DNA of 64,000 nucleotides, from the NCBI GenBank assembly GCA_902771155.1, contig CACXVS010000005.1, forward strand, positions 1 through 64,000. Direction: 5' to 3'. The notes beneath the pieces are model-generated. The model made no database searches. It saw only the letters and a program-made list of their open reading frames with translations, and was not told the DNA's origin. This document shows, in pieces, positions 25,708 through 34,294 of the stretch. The position numbers and the translations under genes were made by a program. Every line of letters starts with the position of its first letter. Position 1 is the first letter of the stretch. The DNA is from an uncultured Prevotellaceae bacterium. Its GTDB lineage: Bacteria > Bacteroidota > Bacteroidia > Bacteroidales > Bacteroidaceae.

Positions 25708-27516
25708 ATGAAACAATTCTTTAAAATGGTATTTGCCACCATCTGTGGTATCGTTATCTTTTTGCTGATAACCGGTTTCTTCCTGGTTATCTCGTTAGTA
25801 GGAATGCTGGCCAGCGATTCAGCATCAACCAAAGTCAAGGAAAACTCTGTGTTTGTTATCAAAATGAACGGCATTGTTTCGGAGCGTTCAGAAGAAGATT
25901 CACCTTTGAACGGTCTTCTGGGGGCAAGTGAACTGAGCAATATGGGTCTTGACGATCTGATTGCCAGTATCCGCAAAGCCAAAAGTAACGATGACATCAA
26001 GGGCATCTACCTGGAAGGTGGCATCCTCAGTTTCGATGCGCCCGCTTCTGCCCAGCAGTTGCGCGACGCCCTGAAGGACTTCAAGCAGAGCGGCAAATGG
26101 ATTGTGGCTTATGCCGACCAGTACTACCAGGCAGCTTATTACGTGGCTTCTGTGGCCGACAATATCTATCTGAACGACCACGGTATGATCAACTTTACAG
26201 GTCTTGGCGGCAAAGGCGAATACTACAAAGGATTGTACGACAAACTGGGTATCAAGTACCAGGTGGCCAAGGTGGGTAAATACAAGAGTTATGTGGAAAG
26301 CAACACACTGACGGGCATGAGCGAGTACGACCGTGAGCAGCGCACCGCCTATCTCACCGGCATCTGGAACTACTGGCTGAAGGATATCGCTGAGTCTCGC
26401 AAGGTCAAGGCTGAAAGTCTGAACCAGTTGGCCAACGATAGCATCATGGCTTTTGCCGACACGAAGGACTATGTCACAGCCAAACTCATCGACAAGGTGC
26501 TCTTCCCCGAGGAGATCAAGGCAGAGATTAAGAGTCGCCTGAAACTTGACAAGGACGACGACATCCAGCAGCTGACACTCTCAGACATGCTCAACGTAAA
26601 GTCGGACAAGAAGGACGACGGCGATAAGGTGGCTGTTTACTATGCGTACGGTAACATCGTTGATAGCGAAACCATGAACCTGCTGAGCGGTGGCGGTCAC
26701 AGTATTGTAGGCAAGAACACGGCCGAGGACTTACGCAAACTTGCCGAGGACGACGATGTGAAAGCCGTTGTCTTCCGTGTCAACTCTGGTGGTGGTAGTG
26801 CTGTAGCCTCCGAGCAGATCCGCCACGCCATTAAAGTGCTCAAGGCCAAGAAGCCCGTCGTGGTGTCAATGGGCGGCGCAGCAGCATCAGGCGGCTACTG
26901 GATCAGTTCACCAGCCAACTACATCGTTGCCGAGCCGACCACCATCACTGGTAGCATCGGTATCTTCGGACTGATTCCCAACTTCAGCGGACTCGTAACC
27001 GACAAACTCGGTGTCACCTTCGACGGTGTTACCACCAACAAGTTTACCGACTATGAGACAGACCTTATCCTTGGAAAGGATAATGCCGAGATCATGAAGT
27101 ACATGCAGACCTATGTCGACCATGGCTATCAGCAGTTCCTCGACATCGTGTCGGAGGGGCGCGGCATGAAGCCCGCACAGGTTGACTCCATCGCCCAAGG
27201 GCGCGTATGGCTGGCAAGCGATGCCCTGAAGATAAAACTGGTGGACCAACTCGGCAGTCTCGACGATGCCGTTAAGAAGGCAGCCGAACTGGCCAAGCTC
27301 AAGGAGTACTACACCGAGACTTACCCCGGCAAGGGCAGTTGGCTCGATACCTTCATGCCGAAGGAGAACAGGGGGACTTATCTCGACGGTAAGTTGCAGG
27401 AAGAGCTGAAGGTATTCCTCGGCGATCTCTACGAGCCGCTGATGGAAATTCGCCAGACCGTCAAGGACGGCAGCCATATGCAGGCCAGGATACTCGATGA
27501 CATCAGAGTGAAGTAA
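25708..27516 (+). CDS. sppA: Signal peptide peptidase SppA, 67-kDa type
   Basis: Membrane-bound serine protease of family S49 that degrades cleaved signal peptides. The 602-residue length fits the long, duplicated form. An N-terminal transmembrane helix (about 8-32) anchors it. The N-terminal half supplies the general-base lysine in the GKYKSYVESNTLTG segment near residue 190. The C-terminal half supplies the nucleophile serine in GGAAASGGYWIS near 395, followed by ITGSIGIFG. lpxK follows after 3 nt and then PNP and thiL, so it probably heads a four-gene operon. Its own promoter is likely one of the boxes at 25413-25682. Confidence 0.95.
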   Translation: MKQFFKMVFATICGIVIFLLITGFFLVISLVGMLASDSASTKVKENSVFVIKMNGIVSERSEEDSPLNGLLGASELSNMGLDDLIASIRKAKSNDDIKGIYLEGGILSFDAPASAQQLRDALKDFKQSGKWIVAYADQYYQAAYYVASVADNIYLNDHGMINFTGLGGKGEYYKGLYDKLGIKYQVAKVGKYKSYVESNTLTGMSEYDREQRTAYLTGIWNYWLKDIAESRKVKAESLNQLANDSIMAFADTKDYVTAKLIDKVLFPEEIKAEIKSRLKLDKDDDIQQLTLSDMLNVKSDKKDDGDKVAVYYAYGNIVDSETMNLLSGGGHSIVGKNTAEDLRKLAEDDDVKAVVFRVNSGGGSAVASEQIRHAIKVLKAKKPVVVSMGGAAASGGYWISSPANYIVAEPTTITGSIGIFGLIPNFSGLVTDKLGVTFDGVTTNKFTDYETDLILGKDNAEIMKYMQTYVDHGYQQFLDIVSEGRGMKPAQVDSIAQGRVWLASDALKIKLVDQLGSLDDAVKKAAELAKLKEYYTETYPGKGSWLDTFMPKENRGTYLDGKLQEELKVFLGDLYEPLMEIRQTVKDGSHMQARILDDIRVK

Positions 27517-27519
27517 ATC

Positions 27520-28698
27520 GTGGAAGGCGACCTTATCTATATTAATAGGAAACTGCGGCCACTGAGCTGGCTATACGGACTGGGCGTCGGATTCAGGAAC
27601 ATGCTCTTTGAGATGGGCATCTTAAAGAGCCGTTCCTTTCATGTCCCCGTAATCTCAGTAGGCAATATCACTGTAGGCGGCACAGGCAAGACGCCCCACG
27701 TGGAGTATCTTATCCGCCTGTTGAAGGACGTGTCGAAGGTGGCCGTACTCAGCCGGGGGTACAAGCGCAAGAGCCATGGATTTGTGATTGCCGACGCCAA
27801 CACCACCATGCGTGACATCGGCGACGAGCCCTTCCAGATAAAGCAGAAGTTCCCCCACATCACCGTGGCAGTAGATAAGAAGCGAACCAGAGGCATCGAC
27901 AAACTTATCAGCGGCAAATATGTTGAGGGCATCGATGTCGTCCTGCTCGACGATGCCTTCCAACATCGCTACGTCAAACCGGGCATCAACATCCTGCTCG
28001 TCGATTACCACCGTCTGGTCATCTATGATGAGCTGCTGCCCTCGGGCCGACTCCGCGAGCCGGTCAAGAGTAAGGACAGGGCCGACATCGTGATCGTCAC
28101 TAAATGTCCCACCGACTTAAAGCCGATGGAGTTCCGTGTCATCACCAAGGCCATGAGACTATACCCTTATCAGCAACTGTTCTTCTCAACCCACGAGTAC
28201 GACGATCTCAAGCCCCTCTTCCCGGAGGAGTCTGAGAAGCCCGTTTCCCTCGATTCACTCAAAGGAAAGAACATCCTCTTGTTAACAGGTATCGCCTCAC
28301 CCGAGCAGATGCTGCAGGACCTGCAGACTTATACGGACCATATCCAGCCCCTGTCGTTCAGCGATCACCATAATTTCAAGAAGAAAGACATTGAGTGCAT
28401 CAACGAGGCCTTCGAGGCCCTCCCCTCGCCCAAGTTGATCATCACGACCGAGAAAGACGCCTCGCGCCTCTCAATCACGGAAGGTTTGAGCAGTGAGGTC
28501 AGGCAGAGACTCTACGTGCTGCCCATCCACATTAAGCTGCTACTGGACCAGGAAGACTTATTCAACAAAAAGATCTTAGACTATGTACGAAAGGATACAA
28601 GAAACAGCATCATGGCTAAAGGCAAGAATGACCACATTCCCAACTACAGCAATAGTGTTGGGAACAGGCCTCGGACAATTAGCTTCAGAAATAACTGA
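27520..28698 (+). CDS. lpxK: Tetraacyldisaccharide 4'-kinase (LpxK)
   Basis: Inner-membrane enzyme that phosphorylates the lipid A disaccharide precursor. It starts with GTG at 27520, three bases after sppA. The hydrophobic N-terminus carries LSWLYGLGVGFRNMLF. The P-loop VGGTGKTPHVEYLI is near residue 53 and LSRGYKRKSHGF near 78. The conserved LLDDAFQHRYV is near 142 and SFSDHHNFKKKDI near 283. Residues after about 355 are read through the first 116 bases of the next gene in another frame. A GTG start and this overlap both suggest translational coupling. Confidence 0.93.
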   Translation: MEGDLIYINRKLRPLSWLYGLGVGFRNMLFEMGILKSRSFHVPVISVGNITVGGTGKTPHVEYLIRLLKDVSKVAVLSRGYKRKSHGFVIADANTTMRDIGDEPFQIKQKFPHITVAVDKKRTRGIDKLISGKYVEGIDVVLLDDAFQHRYVKPGINILLVDYHRLVIYDELLPSGRLREPVKSKDRADIVIVTKCPTDLKPMEFRVITKAMRLYPYQQLFFSTHEYDDLKPLFPEESEKPVSLDSLKGKNILLLTGIASPEQMLQDLQTYTDHIQPLSFSDHHNFKKKDIECINEAFEALPSPKLIITTEKDASRLSITEGLSSEVRQRLYVLPIHIKLLLDQEDLFNKKILDYVRKDTRNSIMAKGKNDHIPNYSNSVGNRPRTISFRNN

Positions 28699-29395
28699 CA
28701 CCTACGAATTCGAATATCACGACATTCCCAACTTCCCCGTTTCCACGGTTGAGGGCCATTCGGGAAAACTCATCTTCGGCAAGCTTGGCGGTGTGGATAT
28801 CATGGCCATGCAGGGGCGTTTCCATTTCTACGAGGGTTACTCGATGAAGGAGGTCACCTTCCCTGTGCGCGTCATGTATGAACTGGGCATCAAAACGCTC
28901 TTCGTCTCGAATGCATCTGGCGGCATGAACCCGGCATTCAAGATTGGCGACCTGATGATCATCACCGACCACATCAATTTCTTCCCCGAGCACCCCCTGC
29001 GCGGCAAGAACTTCCCCACAGGCCCTCGTTTCCCTGACATGCACGAGCCTTACGACCTGTCGTTAGTGGCACTGGCCGATCAGATTGCAGCAGAGAAAGG
29101 CATCACCGTGCAGCATGGTGTCTATGTCGGAGTACAAGGTCCTACCTTCGAGACACCTGCGGAGTATCGGATGTACCATCTGCTGGGTGGCGATGCCGTC
29201 GGCATGTCAACCGTGCCCGAAGTCATTGTGGCCCACCATTGTGGCATCAGGACTTTCGGCATCTCGGTGATTACCGATCTGGGGGGCTTCGACGAGCCCG
29301 TCGAGGTGAGCCACGAAGAGGTACAGCAAGCCGCCAATGCCGCCCAACCCCTGATGACGGAGATCATGCGAGAAATGATAAAACGTACTAATTAA
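28583..29395 (+). CDS. Purine nucleoside phosphorylase
   Basis: Trimeric-type purine nucleoside phosphorylase (inosine/guanosine class), which splits nucleosides with phosphate for purine salvage. The 270-residue protein has the phosphate-binding GTGLGQL near residue 26 and the family signature EGHSGKLIFGKLGG with MQGRFHFYEGY near 75. The substrate segment VGVQGPTFETPAEYRM lies near 180 and VGMSTVPEVI near 203. The start ATG at 28583 gives a normal N-terminus (MYERIQETASWLK) but lies 116 nt inside lpxK. thiL follows after 3 nt. Confidence 0.93.
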   Translation: MYERIQETASWLKARMTTFPTTAIVLGTGLGQLASEITDTYEFEYHDIPNFPVSTVEGHSGKLIFGKLGGVDIMAMQGRFHFYEGYSMKEVTFPVRVMYELGIKTLFVSNASGGMNPAFKIGDLMIITDHINFFPEHPLRGKNFPTGPRFPDMHEPYDLSLVALADQIAAEKGITVQHGVYVGVQGPTFETPAEYRMYHLLGGDAVGMSTVPEVIVAHHCGIRTFGISVITDLGGFDEPVEVSHEEVQQAANAAQPLMTEIMREMIKRTN

Positions 29396-29398
29396 TCA

Positions 29399-30502
29399 AT
29401 GGAAATAGCAAAACTGGGTGAGTTCGGTCTGATCGACCGTCTCACAAAAGACATAGAGATCAAGAACGAGAGTACCAAATATGGTGTTGGCGACGATTGT
29501 GCCGTGCTCTCCTACCCGGATAAGGAAGTGCTCGTCACCACCGATCTGCTTATGGAGGGTGTACATTTCGACCTCACCTATATCGACCTGAAGCACCTCG
29601 GCTATAAGAGTGCAATGGTGAACATCAGCGATGTGTTTGCCATGAACGGCACGCCCCGTCAAATCACGGTGTCACTGGCTATCAGCAAACGGTTCACGGT
29701 CGAGGACATGGAGGAGTTCTATGCCGGACTCCGTTTGGCCTGCGACAAGTGGAACGTCGATATCGTCGGCGGCGATACCACCTCCAGCTATACAGGTCTG
29801 GCCATCTCCATCACCTGCATCGGCGAAGCCCGTAAAGAGGATGTCGTCTATCGCAACGGTGCTAAGGATACCGACCTCATCTGCGTCAGTGGCGACCTCG
29901 GTGCAGCCTATATGGGTCTGCAACTCCTGGAGCGCGAGAAGAGCGTGTACTATGGTCAGGTCAACGACCTCCAGAAGAAAATCGCCGAAGCCAAGGCCGC
30001 TGGTGACGAGAAGAGACTCTCATCACTCCAGTCCCAACTCTCAACGTTCATCTTCCAGCCCGATTTCAGTGGCAAGGAATACCTGTTGCAACGCCAACTC
30101 CAGACCGAGGCCCGCGGCGACATCATCCAGAAGTTGCGCGAGGCGGGCATCCGTCCCACCGCCATGATGGACATCAGCGACGGTCTCTCCTCCGAACTGC
30201 TCCACATCTGCAAGCAGTCGGGTGTCGGTTGCCGCATCTTCGAGAAGAATATCCCCATCGACTACCAGACGGCGGTCATGGCCGAAGAACTGAACATGAA
30301 CGTCACCACCTGCGCCCTCAACGGCGGCGAAGACTATGAGTTGCTGTTTACCGTTCCCATCGGCGATCATGAGAAAATCGAGCAAATCGAGGGGGTCAAA
30401 CTCATCGGGCACATCACTGACGAGAAATTCGGCAAAGTGCTCGTAACCCGTGACAATCAGGAGTTTGAGCTCAAAGCGCAGGGGTGGAATCCTCTGTCAT
30501 AA
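29399..30502 (+). CDS. thiL: Thiamine-monophosphate kinase (ThiL)
   Basis: Cytosolic kinase that makes thiamine diphosphate from thiamine monophosphate. The 367 residues show the ThiL/PurM-like order: LGEFGLIDRL at the start, VGDDCAV near 27, TTDLLMEGVHFDLTY near 48, GGDTTSS near 122, MMDISDGLSSEL near 257 and GGEDYELLFTV near 309. Between about 180 and 240 there is an inserted, Lys/Gln-rich helical stretch (LQKKIAEAKAAGDEKRL), which I believe is common in Bacteroidetes ThiL. It is the last gene of the sppA-lpxK-PNP-thiL run. No clear terminator precedes the tRNA-Phe promoter. Confidence 0.95.
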   Translation: MEIAKLGEFGLIDRLTKDIEIKNESTKYGVGDDCAVLSYPDKEVLVTTDLLMEGVHFDLTYIDLKHLGYKSAMVNISDVFAMNGTPRQITVSLAISKRFTVEDMEEFYAGLRLACDKWNVDIVGGDTTSSYTGLAISITCIGEARKEDVVYRNGAKDTDLICVSGDLGAAYMGLQLLEREKSVYYGQVNDLQKKIAEAKAAGDEKRLSSLQSQLSTFIFQPDFSGKEYLLQRQLQTEARGDIIQKLREAGIRPTAMMDISDGLSSELLHICKQSGVGCRIFEKNIPIDYQTAVMAEELNMNVTTCALNGGEDYELLFTVPIGDHEKIEQIEGVKLIGHITDEKFGKVLVTRDNQEFELKAQGWNPLS

Positions 30503-30533
30503 AAAACTTTTTTCTAAAAAAGTCAGGCAAATA

Positions 30534-30565
30534 TTTGGTAGGTTCAAAAAAAGTTAGTACCTTTG
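30534..30565 (+). promoter_or_regulatory. Promoter of tRNA-Phe
   Basis: -33 TTTG (30534-30537), 20-nt spacer and -7 TACCTTTG (30558-30565), a near-perfect Bacteroidetes promoter. The tRNA begins 37 nt after the box. Confidence 0.8.
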
Positions 30566-30602
30566 CACCCGCAAAACGAAAGGAATTGCAAATTGACATG
30601 AT

Positions 30603-30675
30603 GGTGCCTTAGCTCAGTTGGTAGAGCATCGGACTGAAAATCCGTGTGTCCCCGGTTCGATTCCTGGAGGTACCA
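30603..30675 (+). tRNA. tRNA-Phe (GAA)
   Basis: A 73-nt cloverleaf. The acceptor GGTGCCT pairs with AGGTACC (one G-T pair), the D-arm has AGCTCAGTTGGTAGAGC, the anticodon loop CTGAAAA carries GAA, and the T-arm has GGTTCGATTCC. The discriminator base is A, and CCA is not encoded. Confidence 0.95.
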
Positions 30676-30737
30676 CTCCTCCTTTCATTAGCGTTATGGC
30701 GGCCGGGTTTCTTTTTATAACCTAAACAAACAGCATT

Positions 30738-31568
30738 ATGGGAATAGTCATTGGTATCGATGTAGGTATTTCTACTACAAAGATTGTTGGCATTAAAGAC
30801 GGGAAGGTGTCAGCCCCAATCCGTATTACGGCTACCGACCCCGTCACCTCACTCTATGGCGCATTCGGCAAGTATCTTCACGACAACAACATCAGTCTGA
30901 AGGATGTAGAGCAGGTCATGTTGACTGGCGTCGGATCAGCCTATATCGACGAGCCCGTCTATGGATTGCCAACGGGCAAGACCGATGAGTTTATTGCCGA
31001 CGGACTAGGAGCCCGCTTTGAGAGCGGACTGAACAAAGCCATGGTCGTGTCGATGGGAACGGGAACCAGTTTTGTGCAGTGCTGTGGCGACGACATCCGC
31101 CATATCGGAGGTATCGGTATTGGCGGCGGTACGCTGCAAGGACTTGCCCGTGTGATGCTGAACACCCGTGATCCGAAGCAGATTCAGAGTCTTGCCATGC
31201 GGGGAAACATCCACAACATCAATCTGCTGATTGGCGACATTACCACCCATCCGCTGCCAGGTCTGCCTATGGATGCCACAGCCTCACTCTTCTCAAAGGC
31301 ACAATACGACGCTCCAAAGGAAGACATTGCCTTAGGCATCATTGTCATGGTGCTGCAGTCCATCGGCTCAGCTGCCATCTTGTCTGCCCTGAACACAGGC
31401 ATCAAGGACTTCGTGCTGATTGGCAATCTCACACTCTACCCGCAATGCAGAGAGGTCTATCCCATGCTGGAGAAGTTATACAACGTACATTTCCACATTC
31501 CCAAATACTCAGAATTCTGTACCGCCATTGGTGCGGCCCTCGACTACACCATCAACAAGGAGAAATAA
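30738..31568 (+). CDS. coaW: Type II pantothenate kinase
   Basis: First enzyme of coenzyme A synthesis; the type II (eukaryote/Staphylococcus-like) form with an actin/hexokinase fold. The 276-residue protein has the N-terminal phosphate loop GIDVGISTTKIVG near residue 6, TGVGSAYIDEPVYG near 66, SMGTGTSFV near 105 and GGIGIGGGTLQGLARV near 123. It ends with an adenosine-motif region around IGNLTLYPQ. The gene stands alone after tRNA-Phe and converges with the RRF-like gene at 31593, leaving 24 nt between them. Confidence 0.9.
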   Translation: MGIVIGIDVGISTTKIVGIKDGKVSAPIRITATDPVTSLYGAFGKYLHDNNISLKDVEQVMLTGVGSAYIDEPVYGLPTGKTDEFIADGLGARFESGLNKAMVVSMGTGTSFVQCCGDDIRHIGGIGIGGGTLQGLARVMLNTRDPKQIQSLAMRGNIHNINLLIGDITTHPLPGLPMDATASLFSKAQYDAPKEDIALGIIVMVLQSIGSAAILSALNTGIKDFVLIGNLTLYPQCREVYPMLEKLYNVHFHIPKYSEFCTAIGAALDYTINKEK

Positions 31569-31592
31569 GAATCGTGTAATATCTCCCTGGGG

Positions 31593-32267
31593 TTATTCAT
31601 CCATCTGATCCAAGCGCATGCCTTTGGTGTAGTCAACGTACTCACCGTTGCCAGTTTCATCTTGTTGGGTGAGATAACGCTGGTAGCCATCTTCTATCTC
31701 GGAGAGTTTCGAACTCAATAGTTCGTCGGCTTGTTTTTTGGCTTCGTCATAGATGCTCTTAAAGCCTGTTTTAGCCTCATTGACTTCCACGGCATTCATC
31801 TGCGAGAGAGCTTCGACAATCTTTTCCTGTTGCTTGGCATAACAGGCATCCAAATTTGCCACACACTCTTTGTGGAAGGCCTTGGAGGTGTCAATAAGCA
31901 GGTCGCGACGTTCCTTATCGACCTCGGGCATCGTATAGATGATATGAGTCACTTCCTCGTCATTGGAATTCTTGTCGGTCTTCGTTTCCATCTTAAACTC
32001 TGGATGCATGTTGAAGACACCGTCAATAATAGCCTGGAGATTATTTTGATTCTTAGGATAGACATCGAAGGTATAGGCATCAGGTTTGGTGGCATAAGCC
32101 ACTTCCTCGAAATTATACTCCGTACCAGACAAAACGACCGTAACAGGCAACATGGCCGTAGGCTCTGCCTTCACACAATAGTTGGTCAACTGATAATTAA
32201 ACATCATCAGGTAGCCATTCACTTTCTTCTGGAACTCAGTCAGTTCGATTGCTATAAAATTATTCAT
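31593..32267 (-). CDS. RRF-like protein of the second vgrG module
   Basis: A 224-residue paralogue of the 13653-14375 protein. It has the same order of RRF-like segments: CVKAEPTAML near residue 32, FEEVAYATKPDAYTFDVYP near 53-71, MHPEFKM near 87 and YTMPEVDKERRDLLIDTSKA near 110. The EERR of true RRF is thus nearly kept (KERR), but the RNIRRDA rRNA-contacting segment reads NLDACYAKQQ. The C-terminal third is helical and charged. It is the last gene of the collinear array, 23 nt after the beta-helix gene, and converges with coaW. A role as a dedicated partner of the VgrG/beta-helix tip is inferred from the conserved gene order. Confidence 0.6.
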   Translation of the reverse strand: MNNFIAIELTEFQKKVNGYLMMFNYQLTNYCVKAEPTAMLPVTVVLSGTEYNFEEVAYATKPDAYTFDVYPKNQNNLQAIIDGVFNMHPEFKMETKTDKNSNDEEVTHIIYTMPEVDKERRDLLIDTSKAFHKECVANLDACYAKQQEKIVEALSQMNAVEVNEAKTGFKSIYDEAKKQADELLSSKLSEIEDGYQRYLTQQDETGNGEYVDYTKGMRLDQMDE

Positions 32268-32290
32268 AACTGTTTTGCTAATTTACCTTT

Positions 32291-34282
32291 TTACTCTTGC
32301 GGGACATCTTCGGCCTTTAACTTGGCACTCAGGCTACCGCCGCCGCCAGGTGCGCCTGCGGCCATTCCGTCCTGAATATTCGGCGACTTGAAGGCAGTCT
32401 TGACCTCCACACTGTCAATGGTGGCTTTCGGAGCCTTCAGTTCACCCTTGACCTCGGTATTGGCGTTGACGGTTGTCTGGCCATAGACTTGCGTCTTGGT
32501 GCCACCAACAGCAGCATTACCGTCGGCCAACTGCACTACAGCCTTACCGTCGCCCTGCTGAGCCTCAAGTGTGTTGTCGGCAAAGATACCGACCTCCTCT
32601 GAGGCTGCCTGCACTTTCTTACTCTTGACAGACTTCGACTTGGCACCAACGAACATCTTCTCTGAGACGAGGACCATCGTACTACCCTGGGAGAGTGCCG
32701 TATCGGCATGACTATCCTTATCGACATCCATCGACTTCACGCTGACAGCCTTGGCGTTGACATTCACGCTGCCAGTAGCCTTACCCTCAGTGTCGGTGGC
32801 CGAGAAGTCCATCTTTTCTGCACGCACAGAGACCTTTCCTTCGGCAGTGAGGGCCTTCTCCTTAGCTTCGCCGTTTTCGATATCGGTATCTGTACTCTCT
32901 ACCATAACGGTCTTTGAACGTACGATGACATCACCCTCTGAAGTGTAGTTTGCCTTGGTGAGTTTACCTTCCTCATCCACTTCCACATTGGCAGAGCCTT
33001 CAGTGCTTACCTCGACAGTCTTAGCACGGAGTTTGATCTTACTGTCGGCCGTTAGCTGTTTTTCTTTCAGTTTCTTATCGGCCATCTCGTAATCGACGCC
33101 CTCGATGGTAATATTCTTGGACCTCAGCATGAAGTCGCCCTCGGCAGCATAGGTAGCCTTAACAATAGCGTCTTCACCATCACGCTCCATATCTGCCATG
33201 CCGGCTGTAACCACCTCTACATTCTTTGCCTGAATACGAACTTGTCCTTTCTCCTTTAGTTTTCCGTCGTACTCCACGGATGATATGCCGACACTATTAG
33301 CCATCATCGTGATGCCTGAGCTCTTATTGTCACGCAAATTGTTTTCGCCATCGGCCGATACCAGAGAGATATTTTCACCTGTAATGTTAACTTTGGCACC
33401 AGTGGTATTCTGCTTAAAGTCATCGCCCTTCACGATCTTCGACTTCTCGTCTTTAAAGCACTTAATCTGGCGATTGGTCTCAGCCAAGAGCGAGAGCACC
33501 TCAGCATAGGCATAGGTCTGTTCTGTAAGAGCTGTTGAACAGGCTTCGATCTGCTCACTCAGCTCCTTAATATCAGCGTAGTTACTGCGCACATCATCTA
33601 CGTCGGCGGCCAGTTTCTCTTTGTCTTTCAAAAGCTGCTCCAACTCCTTTGACAGTTCTTTGAAGGAGCTCTTACAGTCGGAGGCCTGTTCCTTGAGGTT
33701 CTTCTGCTGTTCCTCCTTGCCTTTGATGATGACATCGAGTTGGGTTTCACGACTCTCTGCCGTCATTGCAGCGTGGATATCGATAGTCTTGTCAGCATGA
33801 ATGCGGACACCACTGCCACCAGATGGCTCAGCGGGGGCAGAGAAAGAGCCCTCAACATCATCACTTTGGATGGTGATGTTACGTGCCTGACTGACCACCT
33901 CGGAGACTGAACTCACAACATGTTCATTTCCGTCAATACCAGGATCTTCGGCAATCTGTTGAATACTTGGAGCGCGAAATACCAGCTGTCCGGAATCTCC
34001 GGCACCTTGTAATCCAACATTAGCGCCCCTGACAACAACGGAGGAGCCTCCTGCAAGGAGGTTACCACTGCGATCAACGTGTCCGATAATGATCTCTGGT
34101 GCAGAGAGTACCAGCCGCTGCTCATCGTAGATATAGCGACCTTTCTTAATCTCTGCAACCAAATTGAGTTGCATCTGCTGTATCTGCGCTTTACACTTTC
34201 GCATTTCTTCCAAGTCTTTCTCAACGCTGCTCTCAAACGCAGAAAGTCTTTTTTCCCATTCTCTGAATATATAATCCATCAT
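32291..34282 (-). CDS. Beta-helical repeat protein of the second vgrG module
   Basis: A 663-residue paralogue of 14409-16376 with the same plan. It has an N-terminal coiled coil (about 1-47), strand repeats (LVLSAPEIIIGHVD, SVVVRGANVGLQG), and a central coiled coil of about 110 residues (IIKGKEEQQKNLKEQASD onward). More repeats follow (IKLRAKTVEVSTEG, DVIVRSKTVMVES), then a Gly-rich end with FKSPNIQDGMAAGAPGGGG and SLSAKLKAED. From about residue 490 onward it is nearly the same as the paralogue, while the middle differs. It starts 12 nt after vgrG. It is probably a spike extension or tip of the T6SS; the exact role is unknown. Confidence 0.65.
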   Translation of the reverse strand: MMDYIFREWEKRLSAFESSVEKDLEEMRKCKAQIQQMQLNLVAEIKKGRYIYDEQRLVLSAPEIIIGHVDRSGNLLAGGSSVVVRGANVGLQGAGDSGQLVFRAPSIQQIAEDPGIDGNEHVVSSVSEVVSQARNITIQSDDVEGSFSAPAEPSGGSGVRIHADKTIDIHAAMTAESRETQLDVIIKGKEEQQKNLKEQASDCKSSFKELSKELEQLLKDKEKLAADVDDVRSNYADIKELSEQIEACSTALTEQTYAYAEVLSLLAETNRQIKCFKDEKSKIVKGDDFKQNTTGAKVNITGENISLVSADGENNLRDNKSSGITMMANSVGISSVEYDGKLKEKGQVRIQAKNVEVVTAGMADMERDGEDAIVKATYAAEGDFMLRSKNITIEGVDYEMADKKLKEKQLTADSKIKLRAKTVEVSTEGSANVEVDEEGKLTKANYTSEGDVIVRSKTVMVESTDTDIENGEAKEKALTAEGKVSVRAEKMDFSATDTEGKATGSVNVNAKAVSVKSMDVDKDSHADTALSQGSTMVLVSEKMFVGAKSKSVKSKKVQAASEEVGIFADNTLEAQQGDGKAVVQLADGNAAVGGTKTQVYGQTTVNANTEVKGELKAPKATIDSVEVKTAFKSPNIQDGMAAGAPGGGGSLSAKLKAEDVPQE

Positions 34283-34294
34283 TAACCTCCTATC

